Below are positions 18,540 to 27,967 of a stretch of DNA of 64,000 bases, piece after piece. Every line of letters starts with the position of its first letter. The stretch's first letter is position 1. The notes under the pieces were generated by a model, which had not been told where the DNA came from, did not search any database, and worked only from the letters and a program-made list of their open reading frames with translations. The translations under genes were made by a program, and so were the position numbers. The stretch comes from Chloroflexota bacterium (lineage in GTDB: Bacteria > Chloroflexota > Anaerolineae > Anaerolineales > Anaerolineaceae). The stretch lies in assembly GCA_012798455.1 (NCBI GenBank), contig JAAZNC010000010.1:1-64000 (forward strand), given 5' to 3'.

Positions 18540-19954
18540 ACGGGGTGCTCTTCGTAGTATTTTTCGATATATGCTTCAGGAATACGTTTTAAATATTCCT
18601 TGGGGAAGGTAGAAAGCAATAGCCACGCCAAGTCCAGCGTCTCTTCAATCGTACGATTAGCAGATCCCTGATTGACAAACTCTTGCTCAAAGCGTTTTGA
18701 AAAATTCAAAATCCTTTGATCTTGTTCAGTCAAGGACGCTTCACCAATGATTGCCACCAATTTTTCCAGATCGCGCCCTTCGGCGTAGAAAGAATAGATC
18801 TGGTCGGCTACATTTTGATGATCTTCGCGCGTATGACCTTTTCCAATGGCTTCTTTCATCAAGCGAGATAAGGAAGGAAGGATATCAACCGGAGGGAAGA
18901 TACTTTTCTGGTTTAAAGTCCTACCAAGCACAATCTGTCCTTCGGTAATATACCCTGTCAAGTCCGGGATAGGATGTGTTATGTCATCATCAGGCATTGA
19001 CAACAAAATCAATTGTGTAACCGAACCCTTGTTCCCCTTAATTCGCCCTGCCCGCTCGTATAAACTCGCCAGGTCTGAATACATATATCCAGGATAACCA
19101 CGTCTGCCAGGTAATTCTTCGCGTGCAACTGATAATTCACGCAACGCTTCACAGTAATTAGTCATATCGGTTAAAATGACCAGCACATGCAGGTTATGGG
19201 TATACGCCAGATATTCTGCCGTGGTCAGTGCTGCTCGCGGGGTCATGATACGTTCAATGGTAGGATCATCCGCATGATTCAGAAACACCACCGTTCGATC
19301 CAGAGCACCACTCGAGCGAAAATGCTCTATGAAGAAGGATGATTCACGATGGGTAATACCGATTGCTGCAAATACAACCGCAAAGGGCTCATCACCTGTT
19401 TCTCCATCCGAAAGCACCTGAGCTTGCGAGGCAATCTGAGCAGCCAATTCATTACCTGGTAGCCCTGATCCGGAGAAGATGGGTAATTTCTGTCCACGCG
19501 CCAGTGAGTTCAATCCATCGATCGTTGAAATACCGGTTTGGATGAATTCTTTCGGTTCATCACGCACAGCCGGATTGATGGGAGAACCATTGATATCCTC
19601 TAATTTTTCAGGAACAATATCAGGCCCACCATCAATAGGTTCACCCATGCCATTTAGAATACGTCCCAGCATGGAAAGCGATACCTTCAAGCGAACCACA
19701 TCACCCGAAAATCGCACTCCCGTACGTGAAATATCCAATCCCTCAGTTCCAAGGAACATCTGTACCACAGCCATATCACCATCAATTTCAAGCACCCGAC
19801 CCACTCTAGGATTTCCATCAGGATCAATGATTTGTACCATTTCATCAAACGCCACATCGGCAACACGTTCCACAAAGATAAGTGGACCCTTGATCTGCGA
19901 TAACGTGCGATACTCCTTGGTGGCTAGTTTATTTCTCAATAATTGTTCAGCCAT
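18536..19954 (-). CDS. atpB: V/A-type ATPase subunit B (regulatory)
   Basis: Subunit B is the non-catalytic partner in the A3B3 head. The 472-residue protein has the RecA-like fold but, as expected for B, a changed P-loop ([12 protein letters not shown]) in place of GKT. Conserved ITHRESSFF and [13 protein letters not shown] segments are present. I place the start at MAEQLLRN (19954), which follows GGGAGACTG. A longer frame would add 13 residues with no ribosome site. It overlaps the end of the A gene by 8 bp. Confidence 0.94.
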   Translation of the reverse strand: MAEQLLRNKLATKEYRTLSQIKGPLIFVERVADVAFDEMVQIIDPDGNPRVGRVLEIDGDMAVVQMFLGTEGLDISRTGVRFSGDVVRLKVSLSMLGRILNGMGEPIDGGPDIVPEKLEDINGSPINPAVRDEPKEFIQTGISTIDGLNSLARGQKLPIFSGSGLPGNELAAQIASQAQVLSDGETGDEPFAVVFAAIGITHRESSFFIEHFRSSGALDRTVVFLNHADDPTIERIMTPRAALTTAEYLAYTHNLHVLVILTDMTNYCEALRELSVAREELPGRRGYPGYMYSDLASLYERAGRIKGNKGSVTQLILLSMPDDDITHPIPDLTGYITEGQIVLGRTLNQKSIFPPVDILPSLSRLMKEAIGKGHTREDHQNVADQIYSFYAEGRDLEKLVAIIGEASLTEQDQRILNFSKRFEQEFVNQGSANRTIEETLDLAWLLLSTFPKEYLKRIPEAYIEKYYEEHPV

Positions 19955-21755
19955 TTTCAGTCTCCCAGTTTGAAATAAGACTGTCAAAAGCATCGTCGAT
20001 CTTTCCGATCAACCGCTTGATTTCTGGTGTAGATTTATTTTCGTCAATCTCTTTCATACGTGCAATACGTTGAAGAACCGGAAGATCTGAAAAATCAGCA
20101 AGTTCAACACCAGCCTTTAATGCTTCTTGAGCCTTAAGATGATATTCAAGGATCGCTTTCAACATCCAATATGATTTTTCAAGGCTGCAGAACGCATCCA
20201 TATCTTGGATAGAAGATTGCTGCAAGAAATCTTCTCGCAATAATTTTGAAATGATCAATATTTCACGTTCCAGATCAGAAAGGGCTTCCTGCCCGATCAA
20301 TTGCACTACTTGTAGCAGTTCGTTTTCGCGTCCTAATAAAGATTTGGCTTCCTGTACCAGCTTGGGAAAGTCTTCTTCAACATTATCCCCAAACCAGCGT
20401 GAGAGATCTACCAGTGAAAAGCTCTTGATCCAGTTGATGGCAGGAAAATGACGTTTTCTGGATAATTCATAGTCCAGCGCCCAGAAAACACCGGTAATAC
20501 GCATGGAACTCTGTGTAATGGGGTCAGAGAAATCACCACCCGGAGGGGATACCGCCCCCACCAGAGACACGGATCCTTCGCGATGTCCAGCATAGGATTT
20601 GTCTTCACCATTCCCCAGGCAATCCACATGCCCAGCCCGCTCATAGAATTCAGCCAGGCGAGAAGACAGATAAGCAGGGTAGCCTTCTTCACCAGGAATC
20701 TCTTCCAAACGACCAGATACTTCGCGCAATGCCTCCCCCCATCGAGATGTGGAATCTGCCAGCATCAATACGTCATAACCCATATCCCGGTAATATTCGG
20801 CGATAGTGATACCCAAATAAATGCTGGCTTCACGAGCCGCCACCGGCATATTAGAGGTATTGGCGATCAGGACAGTTCTATTGATGAGTGGAACACCCCT
20901 TACACGATCCTCCAGTTCGGGGAGTTCCATCAGTACCTCCGCCATTTCATTACCGCGTTCACCACAACCCACATAAACTACCACATCCACATCCGACCAA
21001 CGCGCTAACGATTGTTGGATGACCGTCTTGCCGGTTCCAAAACCACCCGGGATAATGGCAGATCCACCTTTGGGGATAGGAAAGAACATATCGATAACAC
21101 GTTTCCCGGTCACAAGCGGTTCCGCCAGATCCAAACGACGTTTGTATGGGCGTGCGCTGCGCACCGGCCAGACATGTTCCATCCCTACTTCAATGATCTT
21201 GCCATCTTCATTCTTGATCTTCGCTACCGATTCAGCCAGTGTTAACTCACCTTCGCATATCTCAACGATCTCCCCGCTTAAATGGGGGGGAACCATAACC
21301 CGATGGGTGATGCTTTGCGTTTCTGGCACTTCTCCCAAGATATTACCGGCATGCACAATATCACCACTTTTCACCAGCGGATTAAATCTCCATTTTCTAT
21401 CTTGTGGAAGCGAATCTTCGGTTACACCACGTTGAAGGAAATTCCCTTCAACATCTGCCAGTTTCGTTAAAGGTCTTTGCAGACCATCAAATATTTGACC
21501 CATCAGTCCAGGTCCCAAGTGAGCAATCAAAGGATGTCCGGTACCCATGATTGGTTCCCCTATTTTCAAACCAGAAGTTTCCTCATAAACTTGAATGGTG
21601 GCTTGTTGACCAGACATGCGGATCACTTCCCCTACCAATTTTCCCTCACCCACCAAAACCATGTCATGCAAACGGGCTCCCTCCAAACCGCTCACACCAA
21701 CCACAGGGCCGGAGATTCTATTGATTATTCCGTATTTTTTATTTACTGCTTCCAT
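19947..21755 (-). CDS. atpA: V/A-type ATPase subunit A (catalytic)
   Basis: Subunit A hydrolyses or makes ATP. The 602-residue protein contains the A-specific non-homologous insert (about 115-200) and the Walker A loop GGFGTGKT (237-244). The [11 protein letters not shown] segment follows, with the catalytic glutamate. Chosen start MEAVNKKYG (21755) has an AAAGGTGA site; an in-frame start at 21794 lacks one. The gene overlaps the F gene end by 17 bp. Close resemblance to Thermus-type A subunits is my reading from memory of the family. Confidence 0.95.
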   Translation of the reverse strand: MEAVNKKYGIINRISGPVVGVSGLEGARLHDMVLVGEGKLVGEVIRMSGQQATIQVYEETSGLKIGEPIMGTGHPLIAHLGPGLMGQIFDGLQRPLTKLADVEGNFLQRGVTEDSLPQDRKWRFNPLVKSGDIVHAGNILGEVPETQSITHRVMVPPHLSGEIVEICEGELTLAESVAKIKNEDGKIIEVGMEHVWPVRSARPYKRRLDLAEPLVTGKRVIDMFFPIPKGGSAIIPGGFGTGKTVIQQSLARWSDVDVVVYVGCGERGNEMAEVLMELPELEDRVRGVPLINRTVLIANTSNMPVAAREASIYLGITIAEYYRDMGYDVLMLADSTSRWGEALREVSGRLEEIPGEEGYPAYLSSRLAEFYERAGHVDCLGNGEDKSYAGHREGSVSLVGAVSPPGGDFSDPITQSSMRITGVFWALDYELSRKRHFPAINWIKSFSLVDLSRWFGDNVEEDFPKLVQEAKSLLGRENELLQVVQLIGQEALSDLEREILIISKLLREDFLQQSSIQDMDAFCSLEKSYWMLKAILEYHLKAQEALKAGVELADFSDLPVLQRIARMKEIDENKSTPEIKRLIGKIDDAFDSLISNWETENG

Positions 21756-22089
21756 TAGATTCACCTTTGAAATGGATTTGAACTCCAGTTGCATGCCGGA
21801 TCATATTATAGAAATATTTCTGATTTAGTCTGTTATCCATTTTGGTTGATTTTCCCGGAATGGTCACCAATGCCAGATGTTTACAATCATAAACTTCTTT
21901 AATTAATTTGTGATCCATTTGTGAAAAAAGCTCATCGTCAATCGCCAGTAAAACCGGTTCGCAACTATCAATGAATTTTTTCACCAATTCAGTAGCTTCT
22001 TTTACATTTGTCACCCCATATGCCTCATTACCTGCCAAACGGTATCCGTTTGCCATACTAACTGAAGTGATCACAACCAATTTATTCAT
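21739..22089 (-). CDS. atpF: V/A-type ATPase subunit F
   Basis: A 116-residue subunit of the central stalk that binds subunit D. It has the small Rossmann-like fold pattern of F: an N-terminal VVITSVSMANGYRLAG strand-loop, a middle LLAIDDELF and a basic C-terminus. I prefer ATG at 22089, 7 nt after GGAAG. A GTG at 22092 would add one residue. The start shares a base with the stop of the C gene. Confidence 0.88.
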   Translation of the reverse strand: MNKLVVITSVSMANGYRLAGNEAYGVTNVKEATELVKKFIDSCEPVLLAIDDELFSQMDHKLIKEVYDCKHLALVTIPGKSTKMDNRLNQKYFYNMIRHATGVQIHFKGESNGSSK

Positions 22090-23147
22090 CACAACACTTC
22101 CAGATGTTCAATAATATCCGCTGAATCAAAACCCAACTGGACCCCTTTGGCGATCCACCAGAGATTTTGCATCTCATTTGTTTTACGAACCAGAAAACCG
22201 ATCGGAACGCCTACCCCCAGAGGATCTTCAATTGGGTATTCTGCAGCGCGTTTCAACAGCATTTTCCGCAATCTTTCTTCAAACTCAGTAAGCAAACCGG
22301 TTCGACTATATTCCGTCAAAGCTGCTTGCAAACACACATAGTACGGTGTTCCTATTAACCGTTCAATTGCTTTTTCGACATTTTTTTCTTCTGAGATTGA
22401 AATCAACATGGAACGCGAAATCGTGCCAGCATTGATGAAACAATCTTTGATATCCAAATGATTGGATGTAATAATTTCGGGATTCTTCGCAGCTCTTAGT
22501 GCACACATGATATTCTCTTGATCAGCATGGATAGAGAAATATTCTTTTAGTGGCAACGTCTGATCAAGTATTTTTGCGTTCTCTTCGATGATATTTTGGA
22601 AAAAATTCTTCTCAAGCATCAATTCGATTTGTGCACCTTGCAGAGAAGGGAGCAAGGTTTGATTCTTTAGAAGAATATCTGTATATGGAATATGAAACGC
22701 GATCATTTTCGTGATGAGATCACTGAAATTCCTGCTCGTCGAAAGTTCACGCAGAATATTAAAGGAAATGTTGCCCGATCGAGTCAGCAAATCTTGGATT
22801 TCAGGTTGAGCAACATCACCGAGTATCCCTCTTACTATCGTATGAATATTCTGGAGATCATTGAATGAAAAGATCAATCCGATCTTATCCCAAGCTGTGT
22901 CAGTATAAAATTTGTGATAATCGCTGAAGACCTTCTCTGATTCGAGTTTCAAACAGGTGTGCACTGTTTGAATGCCACTTGAATGAGTAAGTGCTTTTTC
23001 AACAGAGGGTTTATATGCAGTCTTGATTAGTAGTGAAAGGAACCCGTCCATATTGTCGGCACGGGTTAATTCCTCTAGCGTCTCTTGCGCTAATAATCGG
23101 GATAACCGGGCGCGAAGCCGTGTATTCCCATAATCGAATGTTGACAT
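22089..23147 (-). CDS. atpC: V/A-type ATPase subunit C (d-like)
   Basis: Subunit C links the central stalk to the membrane K ring. The 352-residue protein opens with the family signature FDYGNTRLRARLSRLL. It then shows the repeated helical pattern of three related segments, with a late FLVRKTNEMQNLWWIAKG motif. It lies between E (4 bp upstream) and F (overlapping). The assignment rests on this motif and on operon position. Confidence 0.9.
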   Translation of the reverse strand: MSTFDYGNTRLRARLSRLLAQETLEELTRADNMDGFLSLLIKTAYKPSVEKALTHSSGIQTVHTCLKLESEKVFSDYHKFYTDTAWDKIGLIFSFNDLQNIHTIVRGILGDVAQPEIQDLLTRSGNISFNILRELSTSRNFSDLITKMIAFHIPYTDILLKNQTLLPSLQGAQIELMLEKNFFQNIIEENAKILDQTLPLKEYFSIHADQENIMCALRAAKNPEIITSNHLDIKDCFINAGTISRSMLISISEEKNVEKAIERLIGTPYYVCLQAALTEYSRTGLLTEFEERLRKMLLKRAAEYPIEDPLGVGVPIGFLVRKTNEMQNLWWIAKGVQLGFDSADIIEHLEVL

Positions 23148-23150
23148 TAT

Positions 23151-23768
23151 TTATGAGCCTTGCGTTGTTTTCTCATCAAAAAACAATGACAATTTTTGCT
23201 GTAAAATGGGCTTGGCACGTTCAAAGCGATCGTTCAACGTGTTGTAGACGCAAACCTTCCCGTCAATACTCGAAGCGTCACAACCACCCCAACATTCCAG
23301 GTCATACTTGAATTGAAGTTCGACCGCCGCATTTCCCTTGAACCCTTTAACCAACTCTTTATCTGCCGGATCAAACGAAAGAACAATTACTTTTTCATTC
23401 CCAAGTGAAGGAATCAGGTCTTCTATAGCCTCATCAGTCAGAGAAATCAAAAGTGATTTATATTCTTTCGAAGAACTTCTAACCCGTTCCAATTGGCTTT
23501 TTACTTCGTTCAGAGTTTTTTGGATCAGTTTTTGGCGAGCGTCCGATACATTTTGCAGATATTGCATCTCTGCTTGTTGTTTAATTAATGCAGCCTCACG
23601 GTTTAAACGAACCCGACCTTCCTGTTCAAGATTGGCACGGATCTGTTCCGCTTCTTTTTTATAGTCTGTTTCTATATCCTTGATGCGTTGATCTGTTTGC
23701 TGCTTTATTCCGGCAATCTGTTTTTCTGCAATATCCAGAATCCCATCTAGGATAGCATCAAATTCCAT
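23151..23768 (-). CDS. atpE: V/A-type ATPase subunit E (peripheral stalk)
   Basis: Subunit E, with G/H, forms the stator stalk. The 205-residue protein has a long charged N-terminal coiled coil (about 1-95) and a mixed C-terminal head. The head contains the GGCDASSIDGKVCVYNTL segment that is typical before the C-terminal helix. GGAGAAATA precedes the start. It lies 16 nt after the K gene. Confidence 0.9.
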   Translation of the reverse strand: MEFDAILDGILDIAEKQIAGIKQQTDQRIKDIETDYKKEAEQIRANLEQEGRVRLNREAALIKQQAEMQYLQNVSDARQKLIQKTLNEVKSQLERVRSSSKEYKSLLISLTDEAIEDLIPSLGNEKVIVLSFDPADKELVKGFKGNAAVELQFKYDLECWGGCDASSIDGKVCVYNTLNDRFERAKPILQQKLSLFFDEKTTQGS

Positions 23769-23784
23769 TAAGATATTTCTCCAA

Positions 23785-23997
23785 TCAGCCCATCAAAATA
23801 ATGGCAGCAACAGCAAAGCCCAGAATGACCAGGGTTTCAGGAATTGCAACCAGAATAATGATCGAACCCAGCAGTTCCGGTTTTTCAGCAATAGCGCCAA
23901 CACCGGCAGACCCGATACCTCTCTGAGCCATACCAGTTGCCAAAGCAGTTAAACCAATTGCTAACGCTGCAGCCAGTTTGATAATTGCTACATCCAT
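23785..23997 (-). CDS. atpK: V/A-type ATPase subunit K/L (proteolipid ring)
   Basis: A 70-residue two-helix hairpin that builds the rotor ring. The ion-binding carboxylate is E54 in AIPETLVILG, and a TM1 glutamine (Q25) faces it. The sequence is very like the Thermus proteolipid in GVGAIAE and PETLVI but has no signal peptide. Q25 together with E54-T55 could fit Na+ coordination, but Thermus has similar residues and pumps protons, so the ion is undecided. An AAAGGAGAAA site sets the start. Confidence 0.94.
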   Translation of the reverse strand: MDVAIIKLAAALAIGLTALATGMAQRGIGSAGVGAIAEKPELLGSIIILVAIPETLVILGFAVAAIILMG

Positions 23998-24016
23998 GAT
24001 TTTTCTCCTTTCTAAA

Positions 24017-25924
24017 CTATTCTTCAGTTTCCACTAAAACACGTTTCCTGAAAGGGGAAAATGGATTATTTCCACCTTCGTAGAATTTTCTGAAGAATTC
24101 AACATATTGTAGACGCAGACTTTGGATGGTGGGGCTGAACGCACCCATAATGATATTCAGAGAGTGGATCAATCCCGCTGCCACAATCCCTATTACCACA
24201 TTTCCAACCATTCCTACCATATCATTGGCTACCTTAGCCAAGAAAACTGAAGCCAAGCCAAGTGCAGCAATTCTTAAGTAGGAGAGGATATTTCCCAACA
24301 ATCCGACAAATTCGATCGGTCCCAGTATCACACCGGTCTTCCCGTAAGAAGCACCCAGCAAAACAATACCAGCCCCTAACAAAACATAACCCGGAATACT
24401 GACCACGACGGGTAAAATATCGATCATTTTTCCAACCAATAACAATAATCCACTCAACCCGACCAGCATACCCCCACGTTCAAGGGTATGGGTTCTATTA
24501 TGATGTTTGATCGCATTCCAAACGCCTAACATCAAACCCAGTACAACATGAAATACTCCCACTCCAATTACCATATATAGGAGTTTCATCGTGCTACCCG
24601 GCTCAGAGCGATCCAGAAGAATTGGTTTTATACCAATACTGCTACCCAATGTGCCCATAAACTCGCCAAACATGAACCCAAAAAATACCGTCCATATTGA
24701 GCCATATGTGATGGTTCTGAGGAGGTCAGCAAAAATGCCCTTGGTCACTTTGCGGGAAAGTAAAGCAGCCAGGGCGAATAAAATAACTCCGTATCCCACA
24801 TCCCCCACCATCATCCCAAAGAAGATCGGCATGAAGATCGCCATCAATCTGCTGGGATCGATATCGAAATAGGCTGGAATGGCACGCATTTTTGTCAGGT
24901 TTTCGAAGGGTTTCAATATTTTGGGATTTTCCATCAAAACCGGGACCTTATCGCGCAGTTCTTTCGGCACATCCAATTGATTGAGCAAAATATCGCGGCT
25001 GACTTTTTGATGCAGGTGATTCTTCAGATTCTGAACCTCACCCACGGGAACCCAACCATATACTGTAAAGGTGTGCTCGGTCTCTCCAAGGCGGGAATAG
25101 ATCTCAAATTCATCCAAAACGTTCAAGCAGGTCATTTGCCAAGCATGCAGATAAGGTGCCCAGGTGCTGGCCAATTCACGATAACGATCATCCACATTAT
25201 CCAGTTCTTTATGGTCGTTCTCGATTTGTTTTTCAATCTTTTCCTGCGCTTCAGCAGAAGAGAGGCTGGTATATTCTTCGGGCAGCACAAGCTGAGTGAT
25301 TTTCTCTCTTTCAAGATAATTTTCTACTGAAATCACCAGATCGCGTGGTAAGACGCCGATCAATGCATTGGTCGATTCTCCCACTTTGACATTTACCATC
25401 TCAAATTTTCCCTGTGTCATGGTTCGCAACTGGTTGATCAGCATATTCATCGAGCGAGTTTGCGTGGAATGCAAAAGAGCGCCAATGGTAGCATTTCCCG
25501 ATTTTTTGGCAGATTCAGGTAATAATGGCACCATAATCTTCAGGATCTCACGATATTTCGAAAGTGAGACAAGGTCATCCTGCAGACTTTCTTTATGTCG
25601 GGTTAACTGTTGAACGATCGTCGCGATCTGTTCTACTTTTTCTGCGATGATTTTGATCGAAGAAGAATCCACAACATCTTTTGGGGGTGAAATAAATATT
25701 TTTTTAAAGAGCTCTTCCAACCCATTGATCTTGGCATTAATGAGGTCAATTGATTCGCGCTTTTGTATCATCTCATAAGTCAGGTTGAAAGGTTGCATGT
25801 AAACATTCGAAAGATTTCGAATATCATCAATTTGCATGATTCCCATATCATGCAGTTCACGTACTGTATCGGGTAAACTTGCTTTTAGCCCGATGATCTC
25901 AATACGTGACATTTTGCTGATCAT
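24017..25924 (-). CDS. atpI: V/A-type ATPase subunit I (membrane stator)
   Basis: Subunit I forms the ion half-channels and anchors the stator. The 635-residue protein has a cytosolic N-terminal half (about 1-330) with coiled coils, and a C-terminal half with about eight membrane helices. The latter includes PIFFGMMVGDVGYGVILF and the late GNILSYLRIAALGLASVF helix, which holds the arginine expected at the ring interface. Start at 25924 follows AAGGAGAT and overlaps the G/H gene by 4 bp. Confidence 0.93.
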   Translation of the reverse strand: MISKMSRIEIIGLKASLPDTVRELHDMGIMQIDDIRNLSNVYMQPFNLTYEMIQKRESIDLINAKINGLEELFKKIFISPPKDVVDSSSIKIIAEKVEQIATIVQQLTRHKESLQDDLVSLSKYREILKIMVPLLPESAKKSGNATIGALLHSTQTRSMNMLINQLRTMTQGKFEMVNVKVGESTNALIGVLPRDLVISVENYLEREKITQLVLPEEYTSLSSAEAQEKIEKQIENDHKELDNVDDRYRELASTWAPYLHAWQMTCLNVLDEFEIYSRLGETEHTFTVYGWVPVGEVQNLKNHLHQKVSRDILLNQLDVPKELRDKVPVLMENPKILKPFENLTKMRAIPAYFDIDPSRLMAIFMPIFFGMMVGDVGYGVILFALAALLSRKVTKGIFADLLRTITYGSIWTVFFGFMFGEFMGTLGSSIGIKPILLDRSEPGSTMKLLYMVIGVGVFHVVLGLMLGVWNAIKHHNRTHTLERGGMLVGLSGLLLLVGKMIDILPVVVSIPGYVLLGAGIVLLGASYGKTGVILGPIEFVGLLGNILSYLRIAALGLASVFLAKVANDMVGMVGNVVIGIVAAGLIHSLNIIMGAFSPTIQSLRLQYVEFFRKFYEGGNNPFSPFRKRVLVETEE

Positions 25925-26295
25925 GAGAGCATCTCCTTCGATACTTTACCCAGTATGAACTTAAGGCTAATATCAACAGCATCAGGGATAACATCCTGTC
26001 CATTTTTTAAAATACGTGCGGCTTCAACATCCGATTGCTTGATTTTTTCTTCTGCTTTTGCGCGTGCCTTTTCAAGTCCTCTATCAACTAAACGAGACCT
26101 GGCACGTCTACCGCTGGCATATACTTCTTTTCTCGATGCAGCAGCCTTATCCTGAACATCAGAAACCCGTTTTTCAGCATCTTTTCTGGCTGTGGCAATC
26201 CGTTCGGCAGAATTGACTTCTGCTTTCATTATTTTCTCAAGTAAGATTTCGGGGTCTTCTTGATATTGTTGTTCCTGAATTACCATCTTTTTCAT
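25921..26295 (-). CDS. V/A-type ATPase subunit G/H (peripheral stalk)
   Basis: First gene of the ATPase operon. About 124 residues, almost entirely a charged coiled coil (Ala, Glu, Lys and Arg rich), followed by a short C-terminal helix. This fits the stalk subunit called G in Thermus and H in archaea. The start is uncertain. I use ATG at 26295; GTG at 26316 or a second ATG three codons later are also possible. Identity depends largely on position and composition. Confidence 0.75.
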   Translation of the reverse strand: MKKMVIQEQQYQEDPEILLEKIMKAEVNSAERIATARKDAEKRVSDVQDKAAASRKEVYASGRRARSRLVDRGLEKARAKAEEKIKQSDVEAARILKNGQDVIPDAVDISLKFILGKVSKEMLS

Positions 26296-26331
26296 ATCAG
26301 TGATTATAAACCTCACTTTAAACGACTCGCT

Positions 26332-26360
26332 ATCTTAATCCTTCTCTAACAATTCGTCAA
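26332..26360 (-). promoter_or_regulatory. V-ATPase operon promoter
   Basis: On the minus strand TTGACG (26360 to 26355), a 17-nt spacer and TAAGAT (26337 to 26332). The start point would be near 26325, about 30 nt before the first ATPase gene. No other strong promoter is apparent in the nine-gene run. Confidence 0.75.
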
Positions 26361-26404
26361 TAATTATTTCACAAAGTTTCCGCTAAGCTGAATATGAAAA
26401 CATG

Positions 26405-26410
26405 TATAAT
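26405..26410 (+). promoter_or_regulatory. lpdA -10 box
   Basis: Consensus TATAAT at 26405-26410 with no convincing -35. The leader to lpdA would be about 45 nt. The promoter is divergent from that of the V-ATPase operon. Confidence 0.45.
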
Positions 26411-26462
26411 CGCTTAAGTATAGGACATTTTGCATATCTGTTTAAAATGGAGATAACACAGT

Positions 26463-27860
26463 ATGAAAGAATATGATATCGTCGTTATCGGGGCTGGTCC
26501 CGGTGGGTATGTCGCTGCAATACGCTCAGCGCAGCTTGGTATAAAAACGGCAATTATTGAGAAAAAATGGCTGGGAGGAGTCTGTTTGAATGTAGGATGC
26601 ATTCCCTCCAAAGCATTATTGAAGAACGCCGAAATTGCGCGGACGTTAAGAGAAGAAGCCAAGGATTACGGGATTCAGGGAGATAACATATCCATTGATT
26701 ACGGCATTGCAGTCAAGCGCAGCCGGCGTGTCTCCGACCGGCTGACGCGCGGGGTCAGTTTCTTAATGAAGAAAAACAAGATCGATGTATACGAAGGTAG
26801 TGCACTTCTGAAAGAAAAAGATGTGGTTGAGATAACACTTAATGATGGAAAAAAGGAGGAATTGAAATCCAGAAATGTCATTCTGGCAAGTGGTGCACAT
26901 CCCTTTATATTGCCCGGTTGGAACTATGATGGAAAAAGGATCCTCACTTATGAGGATGCTATTCTGCAAGAAAAACTTCCGAAATCAGTAGTCATTATTG
27001 GTGCCGGTGCCATTGGTGCAGAATTTGCTACTGTCTGGAGTTCATACGGCGCCAAGGTCAGCATCGTGGAAATGTTACCCAACATTCTCCCACTGGAAGA
27101 TGAAGACTTGAGTACAGAGCTACAAAAAGCTTTTCAAAAACGTGGGATCGAGATCTTTACCGCTCATCGCGTTGAAACGATCGAACCCACTGCAAAAGGA
27201 GTGAAGATCACTGTAACCCACGAAGGTGAGACAAAAACCCTCGAAGCAGAACAAGCCCTGGTAGCAGTTGGTTTTAAAGCCAACACTGAAAACCTGGGAT
27301 TGGAAAAAGTAGGAGTCGCTCTGGATCAACGTGGATTCATCAATGTTGATGAGCATATGGCTACTAACGTTCCTGGAATTTGGGCAGTAGGGGATGTGAC
27401 CGGTAAATTACTACTGGCGCATGCAGCTTCAGCGATGGGAATCCATTGTGTTGAGACGATCAAGGGCTTGAAACCAAGATCGATCGATTTCGGTATGATC
27501 CCCAGCGCTACCTACTGCTACCCACAGGTAGCTTCTTTTGGTCTCACTGAAAAACAAGCCAAAGAAGCCGGCAAAGATATCAAGATCGGAAAATTCCCAT
27601 TCCAAGCAAATGGTAAATCACTTGGATTGGGTGAAAGCAATGGCTTTGTCAAGATCATCGTAGATGCGAAATATGGAGAATTGCTGGGTGCTCATATGAT
27701 CGGACCGGAAGTATCAGAACTGCTGCCGGAACTAACTCTCGCGCAACAATCCGAATTGACCATCGAGGAACTCGCTCACAATATCCATGCACATCCAACA
27801 TTGAGTGAAGCGATCATGGAAGCGGCTGAAGATGCTCTGGGGCATGCGATCCATATATAG
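26463..27860 (+). CDS. lpdA: Dihydrolipoyl dehydrogenase
   Basis: This E3 flavoenzyme reoxidises dihydrolipoamide in 2-oxoacid dehydrogenase or glycine cleavage complexes. The 465-residue protein has an N-terminal FAD fingerprint (GAGPGGY), the redox disulfide C41/C46 (GGVCLNVGC), an NAD fingerprint (GAGAIGAEFA) and the C-terminal HAHPTLSEA motif with the catalytic histidine. No E1 or E2 gene is next to it, so the partner complex is not known from this window. A terminator follows. Confidence 0.94.
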   Translation: MKEYDIVVIGAGPGGYVAAIRSAQLGIKTAIIEKKWLGGVCLNVGCIPSKALLKNAEIARTLREEAKDYGIQGDNISIDYGIAVKRSRRVSDRLTRGVSFLMKKNKIDVYEGSALLKEKDVVEITLNDGKKEELKSRNVILASGAHPFILPGWNYDGKRILTYEDAILQEKLPKSVVIIGAGAIGAEFATVWSSYGAKVSIVEMLPNILPLEDEDLSTELQKAFQKRGIEIFTAHRVETIEPTAKGVKITVTHEGETKTLEAEQALVAVGFKANTENLGLEKVGVALDQRGFINVDEHMATNVPGIWAVGDVTGKLLLAHAASAMGIHCVETIKGLKPRSIDFGMIPSATYCYPQVASFGLTEKQAKEAGKDIKIGKFPFQANGKSLGLGESNGFVKIIVDAKYGELLGAHMIGPEVSELLPELTLAQQSELTIEELAHNIHAHPTLSEAIMEAAEDALGHAIHI

Positions 27861-27892
27861 GTAATATCCACACTCGGATTGAAACAAATAAT

Positions 27893-27928
27893 ACAATGGG
27901 TTGATGTTTCAACCCATTGTTCTTTTTT
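27893..27928 (+). terminator. Intrinsic terminator after lpdA
   Basis: ACAATGGGTTGA (27893-27904) pairs exactly with TCAACCCATTGT (27909-27920) around a TGTT loop and is followed by TCTTTTTT. The secA promoter begins directly after. Confidence 0.92.
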
Positions 27929-27941
27929 AACACCGCTATGC

Positions 27942-27947
27942 TATAAT
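27942..27947 (+). promoter_or_regulatory. secA extended -10 promoter
   Basis: TGC precedes TATAAT at 27942-27947, an extended -10. The -35 region overlaps the T-run of the lpdA terminator. The secA leader would be only about 14 nt, carrying AGAGGTG. Confidence 0.55.
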
Positions 27948-27967
27948 CGCTCTCGCAGAGGTGCCAA

